DNA of 64,000 nt from Thalassospira alkalitolerans (GTDB lineage Bacteria; Pseudomonadota; Alphaproteobacteria; Rhodospirillales; Thalassospiraceae), in NCBI RefSeq assembly GCF_002115745.1, contig NZ_JFKB01000009.1, forward strand, positions 124,001 to 188,000, in the 5' to 3' direction. Below, one piece after another: positions 35,749 through 45,332 of the stretch. A model generated the notes under the pieces. That model was not told where the DNA came from and did not search any database. It saw nothing but the letters and a program-made list of their open reading frames with translations. Made by a program: the position numbers and the translations under genes. Each line of letters begins with the position of its first letter. The first letter of the stretch is position 1.

Positions 35749-35775
35749 CTGTTGACGATATCCTGACGTCAACAG
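35749..35775. promoter_or_regulatory. Candidate LysR operator between ureohydrolase and LysR genes
   Basis: CTGTTGACG (35749-35757) and CGTCAACAG (35767-35775) form a perfect 9-bp inverted repeat with a 9-nt spacer, centred in the 222-bp divergent intergenic region, as usual for LysR recognition sites. Confidence 0.5.
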
Positions 35776-35869
35776 ATCAAATTGCCCGCGTCGGAAAAAT
35801 AACGTATTTCTGAAACTTACTTTGGGAATCTTCAAACTATTGATCAAAAGGGCACAAACTGCTGTGGTG

Positions 35870-36772
35870 ATGGATCAGACCGACCTGAAACTTTTGCGGA
35901 TATTTGCGACCATCGTCGAAGCTGGCGGTTTTGCTGCGGCACAAAGCGACCTAAACCTGTCGCTTTCAACCATTTCAAGCTATATCACCAACCTTGAAGC
36001 GCGACTGGGCTTTACCCTTTGCAAACGCGGACGTGGCGGCTTTGCCCTGACACGCGAAGGACAAGTGGTGTTTGAAGAAGCCCATCGGCTTTTCAAATCC
36101 GTTCATCAATATGAAACCAAAATGCGCAGCCTGCGCAACAAACTTGATGGCACGCTGACCATCGGGCTGACGGATAACACCATCACGGACCCCGAGGCCC
36201 GCAAGATCGAAAAAACCATTGCCCGTTTTGTCGAACAAGCGCCCGATGTCACCCTTAATGTCGTCACCCATCCGCCAAACGACCTTCTGCGCGAAGTTGT
36301 AACCGGTGGTATTCAGATTGGCATTTGCAGTTTTCCGAAAACCGTTCTCGGATTGCGCTACGTTTCGCTTTATAGCGAAATACACCGATTTTATTGTGGC
36401 GCGGATCATCCGCTGTTTGATCAGCCAGATGACAAGATCGATATCGACGAAATACGACGTTATCGCATTGTCGGACGCAAATCCTGGTTAGGCCGGGATC
36501 TTAAAGATTTTGCGATTGCGCACCCCCATGCCGTTGTGTCGGATATGGAGGCCGAGGCCCGCCTGATCCTTTCCGGCGCCTTCCTTGGCTACCTTCCCCA
36601 ACATTACGCCCAACAATTTGTCGATGCCGGGCGTATGCACGCCATCCGACCCGAACAGTTTTGTACCACATCCATGTTTCAGGCCAGCTTCGATGACAAC
36701 CAGCAACTTGAACCGATCACCAAACTGTTTCTTGATATGCTGATCGAGGATTTCGGGGCAGAACGCATCTGA
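35870..36772 (+). CDS. LysR-family transcriptional regulator
   Basis: 300 aa. The N-terminal winged helix (LLRIFATIVEAGGFAAAQSD, then LSTISSYITNLEARLG) is followed by a periplasmic-binding-like effector domain. ATG 35870 gives the normal LysR N-terminus; the reading frame extends to a TTG at 35822. It is divergent from the ureohydrolase gene with a palindrome between them, which suggests it regulates that gene. azlCD follow 129 bp downstream. Confidence 0.88.
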   Translation: MDQTDLKLLRIFATIVEAGGFAAAQSDLNLSLSTISSYITNLEARLGFTLCKRGRGGFALTREGQVVFEEAHRLFKSVHQYETKMRSLRNKLDGTLTIGLTDNTITDPEARKIEKTIARFVEQAPDVTLNVVTHPPNDLLREVVTGGIQIGICSFPKTVLGLRYVSLYSEIHRFYCGADHPLFDQPDDKIDIDEIRRYRIVGRKSWLGRDLKDFAIAHPHAVVSDMEAEARLILSGAFLGYLPQHYAQQFVDAGRMHAIRPEQFCTTSMFQASFDDNQQLEPITKLFLDMLIEDFGAERI

Positions 36773-36901
36773 TTTTCCAAACAGCAATATCGTCCAATAT
36801 TCCGGTTTGGAATTGACCTAGGATCACGACAGGCTCCTCGCCTACCACTGTGCGCTCAGCAGTTGCACCATAATAACAAGACTAAAACGGAAACGAAAAA
36901 G

Positions 36902-37690
36902 ATGTCTCGCCCCGAACCTGCTCCAAACCGGCATTTCGATACGGATGCCATAAGACGTGGCGCAATCGCCTGCCTGCCGTTGTTACCCAGCACCATGATC
37001 TTTGGCGCTGTGCTGGGCGTTCTTGCGACCCAGCGTGGTCTGTCACTTGGTGAACTCCTGTTCATGAGCCTGACGGTCTTTGCCGGGTCTGCACAATTTG
37101 TATCGGTCGACCTTTGGCGCGAAACCATTCCGGTTGCGACCATCATCATCGCCACCGCCGTGATCAATTTGCGCTACGTACTGATCGGGGCGTCTTTGCG
37201 GCCGGTATTTCGCGGTCGTCCGCTTTGGGTAAAAATCTGCGGGATGCACATGGTCGCCGATGAAAACTGGGCCGTAACCATGACCCAGAAAAACCTTGCC
37301 AATCCGGGGTTCTTGCTTGGTGGCGGGATATTCCTTGGTATTGTCTGGGCAATCGGCAACACGGCTGGTTACCTGTTGGGCGGTGGCATACCCGATCCAA
37401 ATGTCTATGCGCTTGATTTTGCCTTTACCGCCGTCTTCGCTGCACTAACAGTTGGCACATGGAAGGGCAAGATTGACCTTCTTCCATGGACCGCCGCCGC
37501 CATCGGATCATTGATCGGGCATTACACCCTGCCGGGCACCTGGTCGATCCTGGCCGGCGCTGGTGCCGGGGTGATTGTTGCGGCACTCACATGGCGCAAA
37601 GACATAGACGGTCCCTCGCCCAAAGGTGAAATTGCACCGGATGGCTTTAGTGCGACGGAAGGCAACTATTCTACGGAGGCCGGCAAATGA
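36902..37690 (+). CDS. azlC: AzlC family branched-chain amino acid exporter, large subunit
   Basis: 262 aa, about six to seven membrane spans. Conserved blocks: RGAIACLPLLPSTMIFGAVL, SLTVFAGSAQFVSVDLW and RYVLIGASL. AzlC and AzlD together export branched-chain amino acids or analogues. ATG 36902 is preceded by GGAAACGA. It overlaps azlD by 4 nt (ATGA). Confidence 0.92.
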   Translation: MSRPEPAPNRHFDTDAIRRGAIACLPLLPSTMIFGAVLGVLATQRGLSLGELLFMSLTVFAGSAQFVSVDLWRETIPVATIIIATAVINLRYVLIGASLRPVFRGRPLWVKICGMHMVADENWAVTMTQKNLANPGFLLGGGIFLGIVWAIGNTAGYLLGGGIPDPNVYALDFAFTAVFAALTVGTWKGKIDLLPWTAAAIGSLIGHYTLPGTWSILAGAGAGVIVAALTWRKDIDGPSPKGEIAPDGFSATEGNYSTEAGK

Positions 37691-38013
37691 CATTTCCCGA
37701 TTTGACCCATTTTGAACTCGAAGCCGTTCTGACCATCCTTGGCATGGCCGCCGTCACCTATAGCATGCGCCTGGGTGGGCTGATCATGGCTGATCGCCTT
37801 CCCCAAACGGGTCGTTGGGCGCATGTATTGGAACGTCTGCCCGGTGCTGTCCTGATTTCCGTCTGGGTGCCGAGCGCCCTATCCGCCGGACCGATTGGCA
37901 TCGCCGGGGCGGCCACCACCGTAATCACAATGATCATCTCCCGCAACCTGTTCGCCGCCATGATCGCCGGTATGGTTCTGGTTGCTGTGGGTCGTTATTT
38001 CATCGGAAACTAG
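37687..38013 (+). CDS. azlD: AzlD family branched-chain amino acid transport, small subunit
   Basis: 108 aa, about four membrane helices (AVLTILGMAAVTYSMRLGG at the start). Partner of AzlC. The ATGA overlap with azlC couples translation. It is convergent with the acyltransferase gene, overlapping its end by 4 nt. Confidence 0.9.
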   Translation: MTFPDLTHFELEAVLTILGMAAVTYSMRLGGLIMADRLPQTGRWAHVLERLPGAVLISVWVPSALSAGPIGIAGAATTVITMIISRNLFAAMIAGMVLVAVGRYFIGN

Positions 38014-39041
38014 GTCGCCGATTTTGCCAGCCGATTAAACTGTAACAGCGCGAAAAGCCACGCAAAAAACCGGTTGGCCACTTTTCGCACATATCGATTT
38101 TCGCACAGGACATATAGCCCAAGTGCCAATATAAACGTGCCAACAACAGCGGCCGCAATCGCGGCTCCATTACTAACACCTTCGGCTGTAAGTGACCTTA
38201 TGATGAGCAGGCCAATATTCTGGTGCAGCAGATACCAGCTATATGACACCAACCCAACCGGCCAGAGACGATCAAGGATCGGCAGTTTACGACTGGCAAC
38301 GACCAGACACCCCAAACCAAGTGTCGCTGCGGCATATGGAATGACCGCGTCATAATACCCCGTGGTGAAGCTAGCGGCAAAACCGCAAGCTGCCCAAAGA
38401 TAATAGAAACGTTTTTCCGTTGCATGGCCAAAGAACAACGCGGCCCCGATCAGGAACAAGATAATATATTGCGGCTTCATGATCCGCGAAATTGCTGGGT
38501 TATCGGCATATTGCAAGCCCATGGCCAAGGCAAACAGCACCGAAAGCCCCGTCATGATCGCGAAGGGCCGACGATCAATGCACAAGATAAGCCCGTAAAG
38601 CATATAAAACTGCAGTTCGACAATCAGGCTCCAATATACGCCATCAACCGGTGGGACAAATACCGCATTCAAGAACAGAAGGTTCCCTAGCGCTTGCAAT
38701 CCGCTAACTTCTTTTTCCGGCAACCCAAAATAGCTGGTCAGAGCCCAGGAAACCATGCACCCAACGGCGAAAGCCGGATAAATACGTCCAAAACGCCGTC
38801 CCCAGAATGACGCCAAGTCCGGGGTTCGCGATGCCGTCATCGCAATACAATAACCACTGATGATGAAAAACAGATCGACCCCAAGCCAGCCAAACGTAAA
38901 GATCGGCGCGAGCGAAAGACCTGTATAATCATTTGGATAACGTCCCAGAAAATGGAACGCCACCACCATCAAAACAGCAATGGCGCGCAATCCATCAATT
39001 GCGGCCATTCTATTTTCGGCTTTGCGTGCGACAGCCGCCAC
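38010..39041 (-). CDS. Acyltransferase 3 (OafA/YrhL family) membrane protein
   Basis: 343 aa, about ten membrane helices. Family signature IDGLRAIAVLMVVAFHF at the start with catalytic His in VVAFHF, and GVDLFFIISGY plus SFWGRRFGRIYPAF. Such enzymes O-acetylate surface sugars, lipids or antibiotics; the substrate is unknown. GTG 39041 lies 2 nt after the prfC stop (ATG 39008 is the alternative), so it is probably co-transcribed with prfC. Confidence 0.88.
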   Translation of the reverse strand: MAAVARKAENRMAAIDGLRAIAVLMVVAFHFLGRYPNDYTGLSLAPIFTFGWLGVDLFFIISGYCIAMTASRTPDLASFWGRRFGRIYPAFAVGCMVSWALTSYFGLPEKEVSGLQALGNLLFLNAVFVPPVDGVYWSLIVELQFYMLYGLILCIDRRPFAIMTGLSVLFALAMGLQYADNPAISRIMKPQYIILFLIGAALFFGHATEKRFYYLWAACGFAASFTTGYYDAVIPYAAATLGLGCLVVASRKLPILDRLWPVGLVSYSWYLLHQNIGLLIIRSLTAEGVSNGAAIAAAVVGTFILALGLYVLCENRYVRKVANRFFAWLFALLQFNRLAKSAT

Positions 39042-39043
39042 CC

Positions 39044-40639
39044 TCAGGCCGCAATCATATTCTGTTCACGGGTGGCTTCGAATTTCAAATTCGGCCAATC
39101 GCGCTGTGCCGTTTCAAGATGCCAGGCATTGCGCGCAATAAAGACCAGCGTTTCATCATGATCCTCGAACAAAGCAGATTGGTTTGTATCGCGGAATTTT
39201 TTAAGTTCCAGCGGATCATCGCCAATCACCCAGCGCGCGGCATAGGCCGGGGTCTGTTCGAAATGAACCTTGATGCCATATTCCGCCGAGATCCGTTCTT
39301 TCAAAACTTCAAACTGCAACTGACCAACCACGCCAACGATCCAGTCGGCCCCCATCATCGGTTTGAACACCTGTGATGCGCCTTCTTCGGCAAGTTGTTC
39401 CAGTGCGCGCTGAAGGTGTTTACCTTTCAGCGGATCATCAAGACGCACCTTCTGAAGCAATTCCGGGGCAAAAGCCGGAACCCCGCGGAACCGAAGGTCT
39501 TCGCCCTCGGTCAGCGTGTCGCCGATCCGCAATGTGCCATGGTTCGGAATGCCGATAATGTCACCCGGCCATGCTTCTTCGGCAATGTCACGTTCATTGG
39601 CAAAGAACAGCATCGGGTTATGCACCGCCATCTGTTTGCCTGCGCGAACATGTTTAAGTTTCATGCCGCGTTTGAAATGACCGGAACATAAACGGATAAA
39701 CGCAATACGGTCACGGTGGTTCGGGTCGATATTGGCCTGAACCTTGAACACGAAACCGGAAACCTTGTTTTCCGATGCCTCGACCACGCGGGTGGCGGCT
39801 TCTTGCGGGCGCGGGGTCGGCGCGATATCGCCAATACCGCGCAGCAACTCACGCACACCAAAGTTATTGACCGCTGATCCAAAGAATACCGGGGTCAAAT
39901 GCCCTTCGCGGTAGCTTTGCAAATCAAATGGCGGGCAGATGGCACGTACCATCTCGACCTCTTCACGCAATTGCGCCAAAAGATAGTCAGGAATCAATTC
40001 GTCAAGTTTGGGGTCATCCAGACCTTTAATCTGGATCGCTTCCTTGACGACATTGCCGCCTTTTTCCATGAACAAAAGCTGATCATTGACAAGATCATAA
40101 CAGCCATGGAAATCACGGCCCGATCCAATCGGCCAGGTGACCGGCGACACATCAAGCGCAAGATCGCGTTCGATCTGGTCGATCAGTTCAAAGAAATCGC
40201 GCGTTTCACGGTCAAGCTTGTTGACGAAGGTCGTGATCGGCACATCGCGCAGACGACAGACTTCAAACAGCTTGCGGGTCTGGGCCTCGATCCCTTTGGC
40301 AGCATCGATCACCATAACGGCCGAGTCAACGGCGGTCAGAACGCGGTATGTATCTTCGGAAAAGTCTTCGTGGCCCGGCGTATCAAGCAAGTTGAAAATA
40401 TTATCTTCGAACTCGAATGTCATCACAGCCGATGACACCGAAATACCGCGATCCTGTTCGATCTTCATAAAGTCCGAACGTGCGCCGCGCTGTTCCTTTT
40501 TTGCCTTCACCGCACCAGCCATCTGGATCGCCCCCCCGAAAAGAAGCAGCTTTTCAGTCAGGGTGGTTTTACCCGCATCCGGGTGGGCAATGATGGCAAA
40601 GGTACGACGGCGCGATACCTGCTGGTCGATCGGCGACAT
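39044..40639 (-). CDS. prfC: Peptide chain release factor 3
   Basis: 531 aa translational GTPase that recycles RF1/RF2 after termination. G1 AHPDAGKTTLTEKLL, G3 DTPGHEDFSEDTYR, G4 NKLDRETRD, followed by domain 2 and the RF3-specific C-terminus (GADWIVGVVGQLQFEVLKER). Full length, start ATG 40639. Confidence 0.97.
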   Translation of the reverse strand: MSPIDQQVSRRRTFAIIAHPDAGKTTLTEKLLLFGGAIQMAGAVKAKKEQRGARSDFMKIEQDRGISVSSAVMTFEFEDNIFNLLDTPGHEDFSEDTYRVLTAVDSAVMVIDAAKGIEAQTRKLFEVCRLRDVPITTFVNKLDRETRDFFELIDQIERDLALDVSPVTWPIGSGRDFHGCYDLVNDQLLFMEKGGNVVKEAIQIKGLDDPKLDELIPDYLLAQLREEVEMVRAICPPFDLQSYREGHLTPVFFGSAVNNFGVRELLRGIGDIAPTPRPQEAATRVVEASENKVSGFVFKVQANIDPNHRDRIAFIRLCSGHFKRGMKLKHVRAGKQMAVHNPMLFFANERDIAEEAWPGDIIGIPNHGTLRIGDTLTEGEDLRFRGVPAFAPELLQKVRLDDPLKGKHLQRALEQLAEEGASQVFKPMMGADWIVGVVGQLQFEVLKERISAEYGIKVHFEQTPAYAARWVIGDDPLELKKFRDTNQSALFEDHDETLVFIARNAWHLETAQRDWPNLKFEATREQNMIAA

Positions 40640-40739
40640 GGTTCATCCATTGATCATGATTTCGGGTTGGCGCGCACTGTACTGATTTTTACCGCCCGTG
40701 CCATCCCGAAATCGTCATATCGGTCATGTGCCCTGGCAA

Positions 40740-41777
40740 TTATCCAAGCCAGAGTTGCGCCGCAAGCCCAACCAGAAATGAACCAACCAGCGCATACCCA
40801 AGATAAAGCGCAAATACCGCACGCTTTACCAAGGCAAAAACTGCAATTGCCGCCGGGATTGATGAAACACCGCCCGCGACCAAAAATGCCATTCCGGCAC
40901 CGGCCTGCATGCCCTGATCCATCAACCCCGAAACCAAGGGCAAGGCTGCATAACCATTCAAATAGGCTGGCACGCCAACAAGTGTCGCCGTCGCAATCGG
41001 CCAGATCCCTGATCCCCCCAACCAATCGCTGATACGATCAGCCGGGACATAGGCAATCATCAAGCTTTCAAGCAAAAATGCAAACGCCAGCCATTTACCC
41101 AAAAACAAAGTTGTCGAAATCGCCGTTTTGCGAAATTTCGCGACACGTTCCTCATCATGCCAAAACGCCCAAACGGGTGCCTTTGGCACACGCATCTTTG
41201 CACCACCGCATCCACCATTACCAACGCCATCACGCAACGGATCGCCAAGCATGCCCAAATGCGCCAGCCACATGGTGGCAAACCCACCAAACAAACCCAG
41301 AAAAATTGCCGCAATCAATTTGATAACCGCAAATTCAGAGCTGATCGTTCCGGCCGTCAAGACAAACATCGCCGGATCGATCACCGGGGAGGCCAGCCAA
41401 AACGCCATCACGGGGGCCAGCGGAACCCCCATGCTGAGCAAGGCCGCGATCAGCGGTATCACCCCGCAAGAGCAAAACGGCGAAAGCGCGCCAAAGGCGG
41501 CGGCGGTAAACACCATTTTAACCGGGTGCCCCGAAAACGCGCGCGAGATAATATTATCCGCCCCGCTGGCCCCGGCATAAGCCGCAATTCCGATCGACAG
41601 GAATAAAAACGGCGCCGTATCCCAAAGCGACACGGCGGTGAAGGTCAAACTTGTACCAAGCTGGGCTGGATCAAGCAAAGCAACCAGACCACAGCCAATC
41701 ACGAAAGCCACAACCACCCGGTCAATCTTGCGGGCATTCAGGCCAAAACGACGAAGTTGAAGGGCAAGATCAGACAT
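40740..41777 (-). CDS. arsP: ArsP-type organoarsenical permease (YraQ/DUF318 family)
   Basis: 345 aa, about eight membrane helices, with the family signature FGALSPFCSCGVIPLIAAL containing the paired cysteines, and a second half with GVPAYLNGYAALPLV. ArsP exports trivalent organoarsenicals such as methylarsenite. ATG 41777 is set by AGGGATATAG. It lies 50 nt after an ArsR-type gene whose cysteines suit this substrate. A general metal-permease role cannot be excluded. Confidence 0.85.
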   Translation of the reverse strand: MSDLALQLRRFGLNARKIDRVVVAFVIGCGLVALLDPAQLGTSLTFTAVSLWDTAPFLFLSIGIAAYAGASGADNIISRAFSGHPVKMVFTAAAFGALSPFCSCGVIPLIAALLSMGVPLAPVMAFWLASPVIDPAMFVLTAGTISSEFAVIKLIAAIFLGLFGGFATMWLAHLGMLGDPLRDGVGNGGCGGAKMRVPKAPVWAFWHDEERVAKFRKTAISTTLFLGKWLAFAFLLESLMIAYVPADRISDWLGGSGIWPIATATLVGVPAYLNGYAALPLVSGLMDQGMQAGAGMAFLVAGGVSSIPAAIAVFALVKRAVFALYLGYALVGSFLVGLAAQLWLG

Positions 41778-41827
41778 ATCTATATCCCTAGAATAATGGT
41801 TATATTTTAACAAAGAAAAAGGCACAT

Positions 41828-42172
41828 CTACCCGGCCGTGCTCAATTCCTCACGGGCTGAATCAGTTTCATTGTCATCGGCAAGATCGACACCGATACAG
41901 CATTCATCTGTCATAAATTCAACAACCCGGCGCATAACGTCATAATCGGCACGGTTCAAAACCTCGCGACCATTCTTTACCTGATGAACAAGGCCTGCTT
42001 GAACCAATGCCCCCAAATGGTGGGCAAGAGTCGACGCCGGTAAGCCGATCAGCCGCCCGATATCACCAATATTAAGCCCCCCGTCGCCTGCCTTGACCAA
42101 CTGGCGATAGATTCTCAAACGAGCTTCATGCCCAAGGGCAGCAAAGGCGGGTGCGATGTCTTTTTCTTTCAT
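41828..42172 (-). CDS. arsR: ArsR-family regulator with a two-cysteine site (arsP arm)
   Basis: 114 aa winged-helix repressor (GLPASTLAHHLGALVQAGLV). Near the C-terminus only the vicinal pair C91-C92 (DECCIGVD) is present; no third cysteine. Two-cysteine ArsR proteins that control arsP are known to prefer methylarsenite over arsenite. It is the first gene of the arsR-arsP unit. A TATAAT at 42184-42179 (minus) is so close to ATG 42172 that the mRNA may be leaderless. Confidence 0.88.
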   Translation of the reverse strand: MKEKDIAPAFAALGHEARLRIYRQLVKAGDGGLNIGDIGRLIGLPASTLAHHLGALVQAGLVHQVKNGREVLNRADYDVMRRVVEFMTDECCIGVDLADDNETDSAREELSTAG

Positions 42173-42178
42173 TTCGCC

Positions 42179-42199
42179 ATTATAACCAAAAAACTAGTT
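42179..42199 (-). promoter_or_regulatory. Candidate leaderless promoter and operator of the arsR-arsP unit
   Basis: On the minus strand a perfect TATAAT occupies 42184-42179, placing transcription start at or within a base or two of the arsR ATG (42172). The palindrome AACTAGTT (42192-42199) lies in the spacer, a good place for ArsR. The -35 box is poor. Confidence 0.4.
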
Positions 42200-42310
42200 A
42201 TTTAAACATTTTTCTTCGTGAAACATAGCCAATTGAAATATAACTATTCTCCATAAAATTGCATCGCAACATTCAAGGTTGAAACACAAATGTAACTTGC
42301 CAGATCATCT

Positions 42311-42334
42311 ATATGTCGATATTTCTGGACATAT
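42311..42334 (+). promoter_or_regulatory. Inverted repeat overlapping the second arsR start (candidate operator)
   Basis: ATATGTC (42311-42317) and GACATAT (42328-42334) form a perfect 7-bp repeat with a 10-nt spacer; its right arm includes the first bases of ATG 42333. Likely an ArsR autoregulatory site, or an RNA hairpin limiting translation. A candidate promoter is TTGAAA 42233-42238 / TAAAAT 42254-42259. Confidence 0.45.
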
Positions 42335-42668
42335 GGAAATTAATAACGCAATCGGCGCACTTGGCGCATTGGCACAGGAACATCGACTGAGCGCATTTCG
42401 CCTGCTTGTTCATGCAGGACAGGATGGCTTGGCCGCAGGTGAACTCGCACGGCAACTGTCGATCCCGCACAATACTATGTCGGCACATTTATCGACCTTA
42501 AGTCAGGCCGGGCTGATCACATCCCAACGCCATGGGCGATCCATCATCTATCGGATCGTTCCCGATGCAATGCGCGACCTGATGGGGTTCCTTGCCGATG
42601 ATTGCTGTCAGGGGCAACCTGAACTGTGCGGCCTGACACCAACAAGCCTGCGATCCACCTGTGGTTAA
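42333..42668 (+). CDS. arsR: ArsR-family arsenite-responsive regulator (arsenate arm)
   Basis: 111 aa. Winged helix SIPHNTMSAHLSTLSQAGLI. Cysteines C91, C92 and C99 (DDCCQGQPELCG) match the three-cysteine site of As(III)-sensing AfArsR-type regulators; C110 is extra. It is first in a five-gene resistance operon and divergent from the arsR-arsP unit. ATG 42333 is taken; an upstream TTG (42279) would add 18 residues not typical of the family. Confidence 0.9.
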   Translation: MEINNAIGALGALAQEHRLSAFRLLVHAGQDGLAAGELARQLSIPHNTMSAHLSTLSQAGLITSQRHGRSIIYRIVPDAMRDLMGFLADDCCQGQPELCGLTPTSLRSTCG

Positions 42669-42704
42669 CGCCTGTAATCAGAATATCTTAACGGAGATAC
42701 CAAA

Positions 42705-43223
42705 ATGGCAACTGGCAGTTATAATATTCTGTTCCTGTGTCAGGGGAATTCTGCGCGATCCATCATGGCAGAGGCCATCATGAACAACGCCGGGCAAGAC
42801 CATTTCCGCGCCTATAGTGCTGGCGCTTATCCGCGCGGATCATTGCATCCCTATACCATTGATCTTCTGCAAAACCTTGGCTTTGACCCGTCTGTGTTTT
42901 CGTCCAAACCGATGGAAACCTATTCGGATCAGAACATGGTCAAATTTGATTTCATTTTTACCGTTTGTGACCAGACCGCACGGGAAAGCTGCCCGGTTTT
43001 TCCCGGCACCCCGATGACGGCCCATTGGGGCGTTCCCGACCCCGCAATGGCCACCGGAACAAACGCAGAAATCCGTCTCGCCTTTGCCGATACATTCCGC
43101 ATGCTGCAAAACCGGATTTCAATTTTCACCAGCCTGCCGTTTGCATCGCTGGATCGAATGTCTTTGCAAACGAAACTTGATGATATTGGCAAAACCACTT
43201 TGCCCGATAACGAAAGCGCCTGA
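42705..43223 (+). CDS. arsC: Arsenate reductase, low-molecular-weight phosphatase type
   Basis: 172 aa. Phosphatase loop C12-QGNSA-R18 (LFLCQGNSARS) and further cysteines C88 and C96 (VCDQTARESCP), followed by HWGVPDPA, as in ArsC enzymes related to protein-tyrosine phosphatases. It reduces arsenate to arsenite for export by the next gene product. Start ATG 42705 follows GGAG. Confidence 0.9.
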   Translation: MATGSYNILFLCQGNSARSIMAEAIMNNAGQDHFRAYSAGAYPRGSLHPYTIDLLQNLGFDPSVFSSKPMETYSDQNMVKFDFIFTVCDQTARESCPVFPGTPMTAHWGVPDPAMATGTNAEIRLAFADTFRMLQNRISIFTSLPFASLDRMSLQTKLDDIGKTTLPDNESA

Positions 43224-43225
43224 TC

Positions 43226-44308
43226 ATGACTGCCTCTTCGACTAAAACGGCTTCTCCGATGGGGCTTTTTGAACGCTATCTGACACTTTGGGTTGCCGCC
43301 AGCATCGTGGTCGGCATCGGCCTTGGCGAGCTATTCCCGACTGTCTTCCAAACGATTGGCAATCTAACGGCCTATGAAATCAATCTGCCGGTCACGATCC
43401 TGATCTGGTTGATGATTGTTCCCATGCTGATGAAGGTTGATTTCGGGGCGCTTCACGAAGTGGGTCGTGAATGGCGCGGCATCAGTGTGACGCTGGGTGT
43501 GAACTGGCTGATCAAACCCTTTACCATGGCCGCCCTTGGCTGGCTATTTATCGGGATTGTGTTTCGCCCATTCCTGCCCGAGACCGAGATTGAAAGCTAT
43601 ATCGCCGGGTTGATCCTGTTGGGGGCGGCACCCTGTACGGCGATGGTGTTTGTCTGGTCGCATCTGACAAAGGGGGATGCGAATTTCACGCTAAGCCAGG
43701 TCGCCCTGAATGACACGATCATGATTTTCGCCTTTGCCCCGATTGTTGCCCTGTTGTTGGGCATTTCCGCAATCACCATTCCGTGGGAAACCCTGACCAT
43801 TTCGGTCGTGGCATTCATTGTTATCCCCCTGATCGCAGGCCAAATCATTCGCAACCAGGTTTTACGCAGTGGCGCCACTGCCCTTAAAATATTCGAGGCC
43901 AAATTGGCCCCGGTATCGATGATTGCCCTTCTGAGCACATTGGTGTTGCTATTTGCCTTTCAGGGCAAACAAATCATCGACCAGCCATTGATCATTGCGA
44001 TGCTTGCGGTTCCGATCATTTTGCAGACCTATTTCATTGCCGCCCTTGCCTATGGCGCCAACAAGATCCTAAAGGTCGAACATCGGATTGCAGCACCCTC
44101 GGCCATGATTGGGGCATCAAACTTTTTTGAACTGGCTGTTGCCACCGCCATTGGCCTGTTTGGTTTTTCATCTGGCGCTGCCCTTGCCACCGTGGTGGGT
44201 GTTCTGGTCGAAGTGCCGGTCATGCTGTCCCTTGTCGCAATTGCCAACCGGTCACGTCATTGGTTCCCGGCACCACAGAACACCCCAATTCCAAAGGAAC
44301 CAAAATGA
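43226..44308 (+). CDS. acr3: ACR3 family arsenite efflux pump
   Basis: 360 aa, ten membrane helices. The essential cysteine of ACR3 carriers is visible at C137 in [25 protein letters not shown] and the late [20 protein letters not shown] are conserved. It exports As(OH)3 driven by proton force. It starts 2 nt after the arsC stop and overlaps the next gene by 4 nt. Confidence 0.95.
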   Translation: MTASSTKTASPMGLFERYLTLWVAASIVVGIGLGELFPTVFQTIGNLTAYEINLPVTILIWLMIVPMLMKVDFGALHEVGREWRGISVTLGVNWLIKPFTMAALGWLFIGIVFRPFLPETEIESYIAGLILLGAAPCTAMVFVWSHLTKGDANFTLSQVALNDTIMIFAFAPIVALLLGISAITIPWETLTISVVAFIVIPLIAGQIIRNQVLRSGATALKIFEAKLAPVSMIALLSTLVLLFAFQGKQIIDQPLIIAMLAVPIILQTYFIAALAYGANKILKVEHRIAAPSAMIGASNFFELAVATAIGLFGFSSGAALATVVGVLVEVPVMLSLVAIANRSRHWFPAPQNTPIPKEPK

Positions 44309-45321
44309 CCCGCAAAATTCGTATCGGCATCAATGGTTTTGGGCGCATGGGCCGACTGGCCCTGCGGGCAGGATGGGGCCACCCCGATCTTGAATTTGTT
44401 CATATCAACGAAATCAAAGGCGGGGCAAAGACGGCAGCCCATCTTCTGGAATTTGATTCCGTGCATGGTCGCTGGCCAAATCGGGTTGACTGCGTTGATG
44501 GGCGGGTTGTGATTGATCAAACCCACAGCCTGACATTTTCCGAAAACGCCACACCGGGCGAAACTGACTGGGTCAAACTTGGCTGTGACATTGTTTTAGA
44601 ATGTACCGGCAAATTCAAAACCCCGGAAATCCTGCAAGCCTATTTCGATCAGGGTGTGAAAAAGGTGATTGTCGCCGCCCCGGTCAAACAAGGCGCGTTA
44701 AACATCGTTTATGGCGTTAACGATAACCTTTATGATCCGGCCCGCCATCACCTTTTGACCGCGGCAAGTTGCACCACCAATTGCCTTGCCCCGGTGGTCA
44801 AGGTCATCCATGAAAAACTTGGCATCGTCCATGGTTCCATCACCACCATTCATGATGTGACCAACACGCAAACCGTGGTCGACCTGCCACATACCGATTT
44901 ACGCCGCGCCCGTTCCTGCCTGCAATCCCTGATCCCGACCAGTACCGGATCGGCAACCGCAATCACCATGATCTATCCGGAACTTGCCGGAAAACTTAAC
45001 GGTATTGCCGTCCGCGTGCCGTTACTCAACGCATCGCTGACCGATTGTGTTTTCGAAGTATCGCAAGATACCACTGTCGAGGGCGTCAATCAGGTACTGC
45101 ACGAAGCATCGGAAACCTATCTGGCCGGTATTCTTGGTTACGAGGAACGCCCACTGGTCAGTGTTGATTATCTGAACGATCCCCGATCTTCGGTCATCGA
45201 TGCCGGATCGACCATGGTGATCGACAAACGTCAGGTCAAAATCCTTGCCTGGTATGACAATGAATGGGGCTATGTCTGCCGCATGGTTGATCTGGCGGCC
45301 AAAGTCGCGCAAAGCCTTTAG
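44305..45321 (+). CDS. Arsenate-linked glyceraldehyde-3-phosphate dehydrogenase (ArsJ partner)
   Basis: 338 aa GAPDH with N-terminal [16 protein letters not shown] and catalytic C156 in [11 protein letters not shown]. In ars operons such a GAPDH uses arsenate in place of phosphate to make 1-arseno-3-phosphoglycerate, which the next gene product ArsJ expels. The ATGA overlap with acr3 and the adjacency to arsJ make this role much more likely than glycolysis. Confidence 0.9.
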   Translation: MTRKIRIGINGFGRMGRLALRAGWGHPDLEFVHINEIKGGAKTAAHLLEFDSVHGRWPNRVDCVDGRVVIDQTHSLTFSENATPGETDWVKLGCDIVLECTGKFKTPEILQAYFDQGVKKVIVAAPVKQGALNIVYGVNDNLYDPARHHLLTAASCTTNCLAPVVKVIHEKLGIVHGSITTIHDVTNTQTVVDLPHTDLRRARSCLQSLIPTSTGSATAITMIYPELAGKLNGIAVRVPLLNASLTDCVFEVSQDTTVEGVNQVLHEASETYLAGILGYEERPLVSVDYLNDPRSSVIDAGSTMVIDKRQVKILAWYDNEWGYVCRMVDLAAKVAQSL

Positions 45322-45332
45322 GAACACCGAAA

